The notes: generated by a model not told the origin, from the letters alone. Numbered from the stretch's first letter, positions 22,887 through 31,291 are shown. The stretch: DNA of 64,000 bases from Streptomyces cyaneofuscatus (GCF_000718135.1 NZ_JOEM01000007.1:186001-250000), one strand, 5' to 3'. Program-made: numbers and translations.

Positions 22887-24347
22887 TCACTGGAGTCGCC
22901 GGATGTCACCCCGCACCCGGTAGAAGCCGCCGGCCGCCGCGTGCAGGGCGTCCACGACGTACCGCGCGCCGGGCTCCCGTATCGCGCGGGGGAACTGGAC
23001 GTTCCAGGAGGTGTCGTAGCCTCCGGAGACCACATGCACCCGGATGCGGCCGCCGGTGTCCTGGACACACTCCACGACGACCGATCCGGCGGGGGCGTGG
23101 GTGACGGTGGTGACCGCGGCGACGGCCGTGGCGGGCGCGTAGGTCGGCAGCGCCGCCGCCAGCTTCACGTCACGGGGCGCGGGCACCGTGCCCTCCTGGG
23201 CCGCGGAGATGGCCGCCTCGCTCGCGTCCACGCAGACCAGCGAGCCGTCCGTCGTCACCAGGTAGAGCCGCCCGTCGCGGTACTGCATGGACAGCGCCGA
23301 CCCGCCGCCCGTACCGAGCTTCCACAGGCGCGTGCCGTCCTGGTCGAAGCAGTACACGGAGGACGAGGCGTCGCCCGCGAAGACGAACCGCCCGCCGGGC
23401 GAGGTGGCGCACGAGTAGACCGCGCTGTCGCAGGCGTACGTGGCCTCGATCGCGCCGCTCGACTTCGCCAGCCGCTGGACCACCCGGTGCGCCGTCCCCG
23501 CGTACACCGCGTCGTCCTCCTGCCAGCCGAACAGGACGCCACCGCGGGTGGGCGTGTGCCACAACTCGCCGCCGCCGTCCGGGGCGTAGGCGGTGACGCC
23601 GCGGTGGTGGCCGTGGTAGACCCCCCGGTCGTCGGCGCGGACCATCCAGGCGTGCTCGCCCTGGCTGCGGCGCGCCCACTGGTGCTCGTCCTCGTGGTCG
23701 ATGACGGTCAGCCGGCCGTCCCGGTCCGAGACGTTCAGCACGCCCTCGTGGATGTCCAGCCAGAAGATGTCGACGTCCGCCGCGATGTCGTACGCCGCGA
23801 ACGGCAGCTTGGAGGAGAGGTCGTAGACCCGGCCGTCGTCACAGCCCGCGTAGATCCAGAAGTCGTCGGCGACCAGGCACTTCACGCCGTCGGGGAGGCT
23901 GAAGCGGGCGAGGACGGCGCCGTCGTGGTCCAGGGTGTAGACATCGCCCGCCTGGTTGCCGACCCAGCACCGCTCGTCGTCGACGTGGATGCCGAACGCG
24001 GAGGAGCCGGTGCGGAAGCGCCACAGCACGGGGGCGACGGCGCGCGCCGTGGAGGGGGCCGATGTCACCTGGCGGCGGGTCACGGCCCGGGGCGCGCGTT
24101 GCCCGGGGACGGCCGGGGCGTACCCCTTGCGGACCTTCTCCCCCACCTTCTTCGCGGCCGCCGCCTGCGCCTTGGCGACCGTGGCGAACGTCGATGTCTG
24201 GACCTGTCCGGCGGCACCGATCCGCCCGTAGCGCACGGTCACCACGAGGCCGTCGACGGTCACCTCGTAGAACTTGTGCGCACCTGCGCCTTCCTGTGAC
24301 AGCTCCAGATACGTCGTCGTCGGCACGGTGGTGGACGCGGTAGACAT
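22887..24347 (-). CDS. WGR-domain protein fused to a beta-propeller
   Basis: The 486-residue protein starts with a WGR domain (about residues 10-80: YLELSQEGAGAHKFYEVTVDG, VTVRYGRIGAAGQVQ, AQAAAAKKVGEKVRKGYAP). WGR domains bind DNA ends in PARP-like proteins. The rest (about 115-480) is a PQQ/WD-like propeller with repeats such as FGIHVDDERCWVGNQAGDVYTLD, GGRFVFAGDASSSVYCFDQDG and DGRLYLVTTDGSLVCVD. No signal peptide, so it is cytoplasmic. In other bacteria WGR proteins accompany MoxR/vWA systems, but none is adjacent here. Role unknown. The ATG at 24347 follows GGGGAGGGG. Confidence 0.88.
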   Translation of the reverse strand: MSTASTTVPTTTYLELSQEGAGAHKFYEVTVDGLVVTVRYGRIGAAGQVQTSTFATVAKAQAAAAKKVGEKVRKGYAPAVPGQRAPRAVTRRQVTSAPSTARAVAPVLWRFRTGSSAFGIHVDDERCWVGNQAGDVYTLDHDGAVLARFSLPDGVKCLVADDFWIYAGCDDGRVYDLSSKLPFAAYDIAADVDIFWLDIHEGVLNVSDRDGRLTVIDHEDEHQWARRSQGEHAWMVRADDRGVYHGHHRGVTAYAPDGGGELWHTPTRGGVLFGWQEDDAVYAGTAHRVVQRLAKSSGAIEATYACDSAVYSCATSPGGRFVFAGDASSSVYCFDQDGTRLWKLGTGGGSALSMQYRDGRLYLVTTDGSLVCVDASEAAISAAQEGTVPAPRDVKLAAALPTYAPATAVAAVTTVTHAPAGSVVVECVQDTGGRIRVHVVSGGYDTSWNVQFPRAIREPGARYVVDALHAAAGGFYRVRGDIRRLQ

Positions 24348-24429
24348 GGCAGACCCCTCCCCAGGGCGGACCCGCGGCCGTTCCGGCGGGTCTCACTGCT
24401 CACACCGTAGGAGAAGGCACTGACAACGC

Positions 24430-24467
24430 CCGTCGCCGCCCTTCCCGTACGGGAGCGGCGGCGACGG
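24430..24467. terminator. Terminator of the small membrane gene
   Basis: An 11-bp perfect stem (24430-24440 with 24457-24467) encloses a further CCCGTACGGG palindrome, 34 bp after the stop codon of the gene at 24501. Confidence 0.7.
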
Positions 24468-24500
24468 TCATGTGGGTGTGCGGGCTCCTCCCCCGGCGGG

Positions 24501-24656
24501 CTACCAGTAGTGGCGCCTTCCGCCCACCGCGCGGCCCGTCGCGCCCAGGACCCAGAGCACCAGACCGATGGCCACGAGAATGATGCCGATGGTCCAGAGG
24601 ATGGAAATGCCGGCGATCAGACCGATCACCAGCAGAATGACACCGAGGACAATCAT
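24501..24656 (-). CDS. 51-residue membrane protein, DUF6131-like
   Basis: A very hydrophobic peptide: MIVLGVILLVIGLIAGI and LWTIGIILVAIGLVLWVLG are two membrane helices, ending with the basic tail GRAVGGRRHYW. This layout and tail match the small DUF6131-type proteins common in actinobacteria. GGAGGGCTCC precedes the ATG at 24656. It is divergent from the SRPBCC gene. Function unknown. Confidence 0.85.
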   Translation of the reverse strand: MIVLGVILLVIGLIAGISILWTIGIILVAIGLVLWVLGATGRAVGGRRHYW

Positions 24657-24803
24657 GGAGCCCTCCAAACAATGCCGACTACCTTCGAGTATGCGCCTCA
24701 TAAAGGTTTTCCGTCGATTTGGACGGTCGGCTTCGCGTGGACCTTCCGGATGCGGGTAGCAGAGAGCCCAAGCCGTACCCGAGGGAAAGCAAGGTGGTCG
24801 CGC

Positions 24804-25247
24804 ATGTCCTCCTCCATCGTCGAGACCGTCGACATCCAGGCGCCGGTCGCCGTCACCTGGGCGCTGTGGAGCGATGTCACCCAGTGGCCGAAGTTCCTGA
24901 GCCATGTGCAACGGGTGGACCCGCTGGACGAGCGGCGTTTCGCCTGGCAGCTGTCGCTGCCCGGGGCGGACAAGGGGTTCGTCGCGGAGCTGACCGAGGT
25001 GGTGCCCGAGAACCGCATCGCCTGGAAGACGACCGAAGGCGTCCATCACGCCGGGGTGGTCACCTTCCACCGGCTAGACGACCGTTCCAGCCGGGTCGCG
25101 CTCCAGATCGAATACGATCCCCAGGGATTCGTGGAACACCTGGGGGCCCTCACCAACCTCGATTCGGCGCTCGCCAACTACGATCTCGGGGAATTCCAGA
25201 AACTGGCCGAGCTGACGGCGTCCGGCGGAACTCCCGAAGCCCGCTGA
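24804..25247 (+). CDS. SRPBCC (START/Bet v1-like) family protein
   Basis: The 147-residue protein has the polyketide-cyclase/SRPBCC pattern: VETVDIQAPVAVTWALWSDVTQWPKFLSHVQRVDPLD, WKTTEGVHHAGVVTFHRLD, VALQIEYDPQGFVEHLG and a C-terminal helix. These proteins bind lipophilic ligands in a deep pocket; this subgroup has no assigned ligand. The ATG at 24804 is preceded by AAGGTGG. It is monocistronic, followed by a hairpin between it and the convergent fprB-like gene. Confidence 0.88.
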   Translation: MSSSIVETVDIQAPVAVTWALWSDVTQWPKFLSHVQRVDPLDERRFAWQLSLPGADKGFVAELTEVVPENRIAWKTTEGVHHAGVVTFHRLDDRSSRVALQIEYDPQGFVEHLGALTNLDSALANYDLGEFQKLAELTASGGTPEAR

Positions 25248-25289
25248 CCTGAGTTCGTGCGGGCTCTCCCCTCCTGCCTGCACGAATCG

Positions 25290-25327
25290 CCGAGGTCCCA
25301 CCGGTTCACCTGCCGGTGGGGCCTCGG
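25290..25327. terminator. Bidirectional terminator between convergent genes
   Basis: A 15-bp stem with one G-U pair (25290-25304 with 25313-25327, loop 8) lies between the SRPBCC gene and the fprB-like gene. Confidence 0.75.
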
Positions 25328-25344
25328 CTCTGCTCACGGCCGGA

Positions 25345-26997
25345 TCAGCTGGGCGTCTTCCAGCGGCGACGGCCCTTGGCCGCCGCGACCAGGGCGGGAA
25401 CCGTGCCGAGCTTGACGCGCGGGCGGCCGTGCTCCCGGCCACGGGCCGTCTCCGCCCGGTCGATGGCGGCCAGCCCCCGGGCGTCGACGACGTCACCGCC
25501 ACGGCTGCGGACGAGGCGGCGGAACGCCGTGGACGGGCGGGCCGGAGCGGGCAGGGCGCCCGCCACGGCGTCGGCCAGCAGCGTTCCGACGGTCTCAGCC
25601 GCGCAGGTGCGGTTGGCGCCGATGCCGCCCGAAGGGCCGCGCTTGATCCAGCCGACGACGTACGTCCCGGCCATACCGCTCACCCGTCCCCCCTCGTGCG
25701 GTACGGTCCCTGACGCCTCGTCGAAGGGCAGACCCGGCACGGCCACCCCCCGGTAGCCGACCGCCCGCAGCAGCAGGCCCGCCGGGATGTCCCGCTCACC
25801 CGGCCCCGACGTCACGCGCACCGCCGTGACGTGGTCCTCGCCCAGAGCCTCCATGGGGGCGGAGTGGAAGCGGAAGACGATGCGCCGGCCGGGTTCCGGC
25901 GGCCGCGTCCAGTCCACCTCCCGGCGCTCCACGTCCCGCAGCAGCGCCGCCTTCCCGCCCGGGGCCGCCGCGTCGATCGCGGCGCCGGTCCTGGGGTCGT
26001 GGTCGTCGACGACCAGGCCGACACCCGGCAGGTGCTTCAGGGCGAGCAGCTCGGAGGCTGTACAGGCCGCGTCCTCGGGGCCGCGCCGCCCCAGCAGGAC
26101 CACCTCACGGACCCTCGATCCCCGCAGCGCCGCGAGCGCGTGGTCGGCGATGTCGGTGGCGGCCAGTGCGTCCGGGTCCGCGACCAGGATGCGCGCCACG
26201 TCGAGGGCGACGTTGCCGTTGCCGACGACGACCACGCGTTCCGCGTTCAGACGGACGGATTCGGGCGCCACCTCCGGGTGGGCGTTGTACCAGGAGACGA
26301 ACGAGGTGGCCGAGGCGCTGCCGGGCAGGTCCTCCCCCGGAATGCCGAGCCGGCGGTCGGTGGAGGCGCCGACCGCGTAGATCACCGCGTCGTGGTGGGC
26401 GGAGAGCTCCTGGGCCGTGATGTCCTTGCCGACCTCGACGCCCAGGTGCATCCGTACCCGGGGGTGGGAGTGGAACCGGGCGAAGGTCTCGCCGACCTTC
26501 TTCGTCGCCGGGTGGTCGGGCGCCACGCCGTAACGGATGAGGCCGCCCGCCACCGGCAGCCGGTCGACCAGGGTCACCTCGGCGTCGGTGTGCAGGAGCA
26601 GGTCCTCGGCGGCGTACATGCCGGCCGGTCCGGTGCCGACGACCGCCACCCGGATCGGGGCGAAGTCGGCGGGCAGGCTGCGCTCGAAGGTGGGCTCGCC
26701 CCAGACGTGGAAGTTCGGTCCGGCGGGGGCGGGTTCGGGCTCCCGGTCGGTGAAGTAGGCCGCGTTGATGGCGGCGTACTCCTTCTGCGCTCCGAAGAGT
26801 CTGTCCACCGGGAAGATCGCGTCGACCGGGCAGGCGTCGGCGCAGGCCCCGCAGTCGATGCAGGTCTGCGGGTCGACGTAGAGCATCTCGGTGGATCCGA
26901 ACTCCCGCTCCTCGGGGGTCGGATGGATGCAGTTGACGGGGCAGACGGCGACGCAGGTGGCGTCGGAGCAGCAGGTCTGGGTGATGGCGTAGGTCAT
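25345..26997 (-). CDS. fprB: Ferredoxin fused to ferredoxin-NADP(+) reductase (FprB type)
   Basis: The 550-residue protein joins an N-terminal bacterial ferredoxin (about 1-80) to an adrenodoxin-reductase-like flavoenzyme (about 105-550). The ferredoxin has CCSDATCVAVCPVNC and CIDCGACADACPVDA. The reductase shows VAVVGTGPAGMYAAE, GLIRYGVAPDHP, VVVGNGNVALDVARIL, and near the end VGWIKRGPSGGIGANR. This is the architecture of Mycobacterium FprB. It would pass electrons from NADPH through FAD to its own iron-sulfur clusters. The AurF-like diiron oxygenase gene lies immediately upstream (106 bp), so it is the probable electron donor. The ATG at 26997 starts MTYAITQTC. Confidence 0.92.
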   Translation of the reverse strand: MTYAITQTCCSDATCVAVCPVNCIHPTPEEREFGSTEMLYVDPQTCIDCGACADACPVDAIFPVDRLFGAQKEYAAINAAYFTDREPEPAPAGPNFHVWGEPTFERSLPADFAPIRVAVVGTGPAGMYAAEDLLLHTDAEVTLVDRLPVAGGLIRYGVAPDHPATKKVGETFARFHSHPRVRMHLGVEVGKDITAQELSAHHDAVIYAVGASTDRRLGIPGEDLPGSASATSFVSWYNAHPEVAPESVRLNAERVVVVGNGNVALDVARILVADPDALAATDIADHALAALRGSRVREVVLLGRRGPEDAACTASELLALKHLPGVGLVVDDHDPRTGAAIDAAAPGGKAALLRDVERREVDWTRPPEPGRRIVFRFHSAPMEALGEDHVTAVRVTSGPGERDIPAGLLLRAVGYRGVAVPGLPFDEASGTVPHEGGRVSGMAGTYVVGWIKRGPSGGIGANRTCAAETVGTLLADAVAGALPAPARPSTAFRRLVRSRGGDVVDARGLAAIDRAETARGREHGRPRVKLGTVPALVAAAKGRRRWKTPS

Positions 26998-27103
26998 CTC
27001 GTCGTCTCGGGTCGTGGTCGGGGATCGACGGCGTGGATCATCGGCTGCGGTCTCCGGCGCGGGCCGTCCGCTCCAGGCACCGGCCCGGGGCGCCGGGCCC
27101 GGA

Positions 27104-28018
27104 TCAGATCAGCGAGGCGCGCCTGTAGAAGAACAGCGCGGGCTTCGTCAGCAGCCGGGCGGAGGCGAGGAACTCCATCAGCCCCGAACAGCTTGAGCGC
27201 ATCAGCGACTTGTGGTGCTCGTTGGCCTTCGCCTCGGCGCGGGCCCGCCGCGCGTCCAGACCGGCGTTGGTGTACACGTCGCGGTTCACCATGCTGGTGA
27301 CGATGTAGTACGAGGCGATCGCCACCACGACCGCGTTGAGCTGTCGGCGTACCGCGCCCGCGCCCCGGAGCCGTTTGCGGGTCTCGTCGCGGGCGAACTT
27401 CATGTGCCGCGACTCCTCCACGACATGGATGTTGTTGATGGTGCGGACGAAGGGCGCGACCCGCTCGTCCCGCATCCAGTCACGCTGCATCACGTCGAGG
27501 ACTTCCTCGGCCACGAGTATCGCCGCGTAGGCGGCCTCGCCGAAGGCCAGGGTCTTGAAGGCGCGGCCCAGTTCCACCACGGGGCGGCGCGGCCGGTAGG
27601 CCGGTGCGCCCAGCTTCGCGGCGCCCCGGGCGAACATGATCGAGTGGCGGCACTCGTCGGCGACCTCGGTGAGCGCCCACTGGAACCGGGGGTCGGTCGG
27701 GTCCTTGGCGTACATGTCGCGGAGCACCATCTGCTGGAGGATCATCTCGAACCAGATGCCCGTGCTGGCGACGGACGCCGCCTCCTGACGGGTGAGCGCC
27801 TTGCGCTGGGCGTCGGTCAACTCGTTCCAGTACGCGGTGCCGTAGAGCGTGGACCACTCGGGGCTCGCGCCGTGGTGGTCCGGGTCGAGCGGGGTCTCCC
27901 AGTCCACCTCGGTGGCCGGGTCGTACGAGAGTTTGGCGGACGAGTCGAGCAGGCGTCGGGCGACGTCCTGCTCGGCGAGCCGGTCCTGGTCCTCCGGCCG
28001 AACGGTGCTGCTTGACAT
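27104..28018 (-). CDS. AurF-like (PF11583) diiron N-oxygenase
   Basis: The 304-residue all-helical protein carries the ferritin-like diiron pattern of p-aminobenzoate N-oxygenase AurF. Candidate ligands are Glu91 (WFEMILQQ), Glu122/His125 (DECRH), Glu171/172 (VAEEVLD), His198 and Glu201/202-His205 (HVVEESRH). AurF oxidises an arylamine stepwise to a nitroarene. Related clade members act on unknown amines. Two copies of an operator-like repeat lie upstream, and the ferredoxin-reductase fusion follows in the same direction. The ATG at 28018 has AAGGAG upstream. No adjacent biosynthetic cluster is seen, so the substrate cannot be guessed. Confidence 0.88.
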   Translation of the reverse strand: MSSSTVRPEDQDRLAEQDVARRLLDSSAKLSYDPATEVDWETPLDPDHHGASPEWSTLYGTAYWNELTDAQRKALTRQEAASVASTGIWFEMILQQMVLRDMYAKDPTDPRFQWALTEVADECRHSIMFARGAAKLGAPAYRPRRPVVELGRAFKTLAFGEAAYAAILVAEEVLDVMQRDWMRDERVAPFVRTINNIHVVEESRHMKFARDETRKRLRGAGAVRRQLNAVVVAIASYYIVTSMVNRDVYTNAGLDARRARAEAKANEHHKSLMRSSCSGLMEFLASARLLTKPALFFYRRASLI

Positions 28019-28121
28019 GGTGCGGCTCCTTGACTCGCGAGATCGGCCCGGCGCCGCCCGGCCTGTCCCCCATCGCGTTCCCGCCCGATGAGTTCGATGG
28101 CCGCCGAGCGCCGCCCGCTTG

Positions 28122-28165
28122 TTAGACGCGGCGTCTAGCAAGCTTATTAGACGCAAGGTATAGCA
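28122..28165. promoter_or_regulatory. Duplicated operator upstream of the AurF-like gene
   Basis: TTAGACGCGGCGTCTAGCA (28122-28140) and TTAGACGCAAGGTATAGCA (28147-28165) are related copies 25 bp apart. The first contains the palindrome TAGACGC-GGCGTCTA. The sites fall at the expected promoter of the AurF-fprB pair. The TetR encoded at 28611 is a candidate ligand-responsive repressor. Confidence 0.65.
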
Positions 28166-28289
28166 AGAGGGGAGTGCGGGCCTAGACCCGTGCGGGGAAT
28201 CTGTACGAGCTCTCCACCATCCGGCGCGGAGCGGCGGCCTGAGTACGGCTACTCATGCCCGGTTCGCGGGCGCGGCCTACCGTCGCGGG

Positions 28290-28493
28290 ATGACTGCACA
28301 CCCGACAGGACGGTCGCACCCCTACGGCAGGAGGCGGCTCTCCTGCTGCCTGTTCTTCGCGGTTCTGCCGGTCGCCTGGTTCGCCGCCGCGCCCGTGCTG
28401 CCGGAGCAGGTCTTCTGGTTCCCCTTCTGGCTGGGAGCCGTGGTCTGGAACGGAACGGATGGCCAGGGCGGGATAAGTCACCTGTTCAACTGA
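28290..28493 (+). CDS. Small hypothetical membrane peptide
   Basis: A 67-residue frame with basic N-terminus (GRSHPYGRRR), one hydrophobic helix (LSCCLFFAVLPVAWFAAAPVL) and an aromatic patch (FWFPFWLGAVVW). An ATG start is present but the ribosome site is weak (GTCGCGGG). Positive-inside charge and the helix suggest a genuine small membrane protein. No homologous family is recalled. It could be a spurious frame. Confidence 0.4.
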   Translation: MTAHPTGRSHPYGRRRLSCCLFFAVLPVAWFAAAPVLPEQVFWFPFWLGAVVWNGTDGQGGISHLFN

Positions 28494-28610
28494 CGGGAGC
28501 GAGCGGACGGGGTTCCCGGAGTACGCCGGTGTCCGGCACCCGGCCCCGCAGCGGGGGCGTGCCGCGCAGGCTCCGGGTAGCGTCGGTAGCGGGCCCAGGG
28601 AGGCGTGACG

Positions 28611-29252
28611 ATGCAGGACCGCGGGGAGCAGACCGTTCAGCGGATCATCGAGGCCGCCGGGGTGATCATCGCCCGGGACGGCTACGCAGGCGCGACGACA
28701 CCGGAGATCCAGCGTCTCGCCCAGGTCTCGCGCGGCGGGTTCTACCACCACTTCGACTCCAAGGAACAGCTCGGCGACGCGATCCTGGCCCACCAGAACA
28801 CCTACTTCCAGCAGGTCGCCGAGCAGACGGCGTCAGGCCCGGTTCCCGAGTTCTGGCTCCAGGCCCTGATCGACATCAGCCACCACTACACCGCCGGCCT
28901 CCTGGAGGACCCCGTCCTGCGGGCCGCCGTACGCCTCAGCATCGAACCGGGCCCCTACCAGACCGCCGAGAGCTACGCGGGCCCGCTGGGGGCCGTCACC
29001 GCCGTCCTCGAATCCGCCCGCGAGGCCGGTGAACTCCAGGACCACGTGGAACCCGTGGAGGCCTCCCGGACCATCGTGGGCTGCTACAGCGGGGTGCAGA
29101 TGCTCTCCCTCGCCCTGGCCGAGCGGGACGGTCTGCACCAGCAGGTCAGCGCCATGTGGTCCCTCACCATGCCCGGCCTCGCCCGCGCGGCCGTCCTCAC
29201 CCGGCTGCGCCTGGGCGCGCCACGCCCGTCAGATGCGGCCCGGCGGCGCTGA
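28611..29252 (+). CDS. TetR-family regulator
   Basis: The 213-residue protein has a clear TetR HTH (TVQRIIEAAGVIIARDGYAG, TTPEIQRLAQVSRGGFYHHFDSKEQLG). A C-terminal domain like that of ScbR/ArpA-type gamma-butyrolactone receptor-like regulators follows (SGVQMLSLALAERDGL, QQVSAMWSLTMPGLA). The GGYCSGVQMLS-like segment near residue 160 is typical of this receptor family, but pseudoreceptors share it. The ATG at 28611 lies 8 bases after GGGAGG. It is divergent from the AurF-fprB pair and the doubled operator lies between them. Whether it binds a butyrolactone is unknown. Confidence 0.85.
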   Translation: MQDRGEQTVQRIIEAAGVIIARDGYAGATTPEIQRLAQVSRGGFYHHFDSKEQLGDAILAHQNTYFQQVAEQTASGPVPEFWLQALIDISHHYTAGLLEDPVLRAAVRLSIEPGPYQTAESYAGPLGAVTAVLESAREAGELQDHVEPVEASRTIVGCYSGVQMLSLALAERDGLHQQVSAMWSLTMPGLARAAVLTRLRLGAPRPSDAARRR

Positions 29253-29301
29253 GACCCGGGCCGAGCGCCCCGGCGGGGAGGGGAGTTACGTCACCGGGGC
29301 G

Positions 29302-29360
29302 GGCCGGACCTCGTCACGCAAGGGAGATACGCCTTCGGGCCCGGCCGGACCTCGTCACGC
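29302..29360. repeat. 18-bp direct repeat
   Basis: GGCCGGACCTCGTCACGC occurs at 29302-29319 and again at 29343-29360, 41 bp apart. The second copy overlaps the end of the AI-2E-type gene. Origin unclear; short homologous repeats like this can mark a past duplication. Confidence 0.8.
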
Positions 29361-30506
29361 GGGGACCGGGGCGTCGGCGTCGGGGCCGCCGTCCGGGGCA
29401 GGTTCCGGGTCCGGCTCCCGTTCCTCCTGCTCCGGCCCCTCCTGCGGATCGCTGAGCTGTTCGCGGAGGTAGTTCCAGATCACGGCGATCAGCGCGGCCA
29501 CCGGGACCGCGAGCAGGCTCCCCACGACACCGGCCAGGCTGCCGCCGAGCGTCACCGCCAGCAGGACCACCGCGGCGTGCAGGCCGAGTCCACGGCTCTG
29601 GATCATGGGCTGGAAGACGTTGCCCTCCAACTGCTGCACCGCGATGATGATCGCCAGCACGATCAGCGCGTCCGTCAGTCCGTTGGAGACCAGCGCGATG
29701 AGCACCGCGACGAAACCGGCGAAGACCGCGCCGACGATCGGCACGAACGCGGAGACGAACGTCAGCACCGCCAGCGGGAGCACCAGGGGCACATCCAGGA
29801 TCCACAGGCCGATGCCGATGAGGACGGCGTCGAGCAGGCCCACGAACGCCTGGGACCGCACGAACGAACCGAGCGTGTTCCAGCAGCGCTCGGCCACGAC
29901 GGGGACGTCGGTGGCGAGGCGGCCGGGCAGCTGGCGGCGGAGCCACGGGAGGAAGCGCGGGCCGTCCTTCAGGAAGAAGAACATGAGGAAGAGGGCCAGG
30001 ATCGCGGTGATCAGGCCGCTGAAGACGGTACTCACCCCGGTGACCGCCGTGTTGACGACACTGCCCGCGCTGTTCTCGATGCGGTCGACAGCGGCGTCGA
30101 AGGCGCCCGTGATCTGGGCGTCACTGATGTTCAGCGGCGGCCCCGCGGCCCAGTCGCGCAGCCTGCCGATGCCTTCGACGACACCGTCGGCCAGCTCGCC
30201 GGACTGCGAGGCGACCGGGACCGCGATGAGCGCGATGACGCCGCTGCCGACCAGGAGGAACATCACGGTCACCAGTGCGGCGGCCGGTGCGGGCCGCCAT
30301 CCGTGGTTGCGCAGGAAGCGGGCGAAGGGCCAGGTCAGTGTGGTGAGGAGCAGACCCACTATGAGGGGCCACACCACCGACCACGTCCGCCCCAGCAGCC
30401 ACAGGGTGACGGTGGCCAACAACAGGACCAGCAGCAGTTCGAGCGAGACGCGTGCCGATCTGCGGAGCGCGGCCGCGGTCTTTTCTGAGCTCAACGAGGC
30501 AGACAT
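29355..30506 (-). CDS. AI-2E family (PerM-like) membrane transporter
   Basis: The 383-residue integral membrane protein has the AI-2EI/PerM layout. Paired N-terminal helices (LELLLVLLLATVTLWLLGRTWSVVWPLIVGLLLTTLTWPF region, residues ~20-60) are followed by a long soluble segment (about 90-165). The conserved motif block then reads FLMFFFLKDGP, SQAFVGLLDAVLIGIGL, VSAFVPIVGAVFAG, QQLEGNVFQPMIQSRGLGLH and SLLAVPVAALI. It ends in an acidic Pro-rich tail (EGPEQEEREPDPEPAPDGG). Family members export small molecules or act as Na+/H+ antiporters; substrate unknown. AAGGTGG precedes the ATG at 30506. Confidence 0.9.
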   Translation of the reverse strand: MSASLSSEKTAAALRRSARVSLELLLVLLLATVTLWLLGRTWSVVWPLIVGLLLTTLTWPFARFLRNHGWRPAPAAALVTVMFLLVGSGVIALIAVPVASQSGELADGVVEGIGRLRDWAAGPPLNISDAQITGAFDAAVDRIENSAGSVVNTAVTGVSTVFSGLITAILALFLMFFFLKDGPRFLPWLRRQLPGRLATDVPVVAERCWNTLGSFVRSQAFVGLLDAVLIGIGLWILDVPLVLPLAVLTFVSAFVPIVGAVFAGFVAVLIALVSNGLTDALIVLAIIIAVQQLEGNVFQPMIQSRGLGLHAAVVLLAVTLGGSLAGVVGSLLAVPVAALIAVIWNYLREQLSDPQEGPEQEEREPDPEPAPDGGPDADAPVPA

Positions 30507-30597
30507 GGGAGCCACCTTATGAGTGCTCCGGCCTCTCCCCCGCATCGGCGTCCGGCCGGGGTGCCGGGCGCGCCCCCCGGCGCCTGCCCGGAACAGG

Positions 30598-30633
30598 TCC
30601 GAGGGGCAGCACCGTGCGGTGCTGCCCCTCGGA
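30598..30633. terminator. Terminator of the bL37 gene
   Basis: A 17-bp stem (30598-30614 with 30617-30633) with a 2-base loop lies 15 bp past the bL37 stop codon. It is perfectly complementary along its length. Confidence 0.8.
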
Positions 30634-30647
30634 CCCCCGGGCCGGCC

Positions 30648-30725
30648 TCAGCTCTGCGGGCGCTTGCCGTGGTTGGCGCCGTTCTTGCGGCGGGCCTTCT
30701 TCTTACGACGTCGCTTCGAGGACAT
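30648..30725 (-). CDS. 50S ribosomal protein bL37 (25 residues)
   Basis: The translated peptide is MSSKRRRKKKARRKNGANHG followed by KRPQS. This matches the actinobacterial-specific tiny ribosomal protein bL37, whose hallmark is a run of basic residues ending in NGANHGKRP. It binds rRNA near the peptidyl-transferase region in mycobacterial ribosome structures. GAGGAGGG precedes the ATG at 30725 and a strong hairpin follows, so it is a complete monocistronic gene despite its size. It would be missed by length-filtered gene callers. Confidence 0.9.
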   Translation of the reverse strand: MSSKRRRKKKARRKNGANHGKRPQS

Positions 30726-30865
30726 TCGAACCCTCCTCTTCCTCTGCTCGGTTGGGCACACATGGTCCGCCGGACCGTCGGGTCCGGTGGTGAGGAAGAC
30801 CGCTCCTCGCCCCTACCGTCACAAACTCGGGCCGCGGCCGCAAACCGCCGCCCCGCCGTTCGAAC

Positions 30866-31291
30866 TCACTTGAACAGGCTCTCGCCGAAGTCCTCGGCGC
30901 AGCGGTCCTCTTCGGCCGAGCTGTTCGCGCTCTGCATGCAGTCCTCGAAGTCCTGGAACGACCCGGAGTTCACGACGGATATGCCGATGATGAGGACGAT
31001 GGCCGAGCCGATCAGCCCGAGTGCGCCGAGGACGGCACCGGCGATCGCCATGCCCTTGCGCGGGGCCCTCCCCTGGCGGGCACGGAGCGCACCGAGGATG
31101 CCGAACACCAGCGCGAGCAGGCCGAGAAGGAGCCCGCCGACGACCGTCCAGAAGAAGAGGCAGGCGAGCAGACCCAGGACGAGAGCGGTGACCGCGAAGC
31201 CGTTGCTCCTCGCGGGTTCCGGAGCGCCGTACTGCGCCCCGTACTGCGCTTGGTCCGCGTTCGGCTGCTGAGGGTAACTGGGCATGGACAT
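30866..31291 (-). CDS. DUF4190-type membrane protein
   Basis: The 141-residue protein starts with a Pro/Gln/Tyr-rich cytoplasmic head (YPQQPNADQAQYGAQYGAPEP). Two membrane helices follow (GFAVTALVLGLLACLFFWTVVG and AIAGAVLGALGLIGSAIVL, with a GLLALVFGILGALRARQGRAP block between), the DUF4190 pattern. A short extracytoplasmic tail with two Cys (CMQSANSS and RCAED) completes it. Function unknown; such proteins are abundant in Streptomyces. AAGGAG precedes the chosen ATG at 31291; a second ATG two codons later is possible. Confidence 0.85.
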   Translation of the reverse strand: MSMPSYPQQPNADQAQYGAQYGAPEPARSNGFAVTALVLGLLACLFFWTVVGGLLLGLLALVFGILGALRARQGRAPRKGMAIAGAVLGALGLIGSAIVLIIGISVVNSGSFQDFEDCMQSANSSAEEDRCAEDFGESLFK

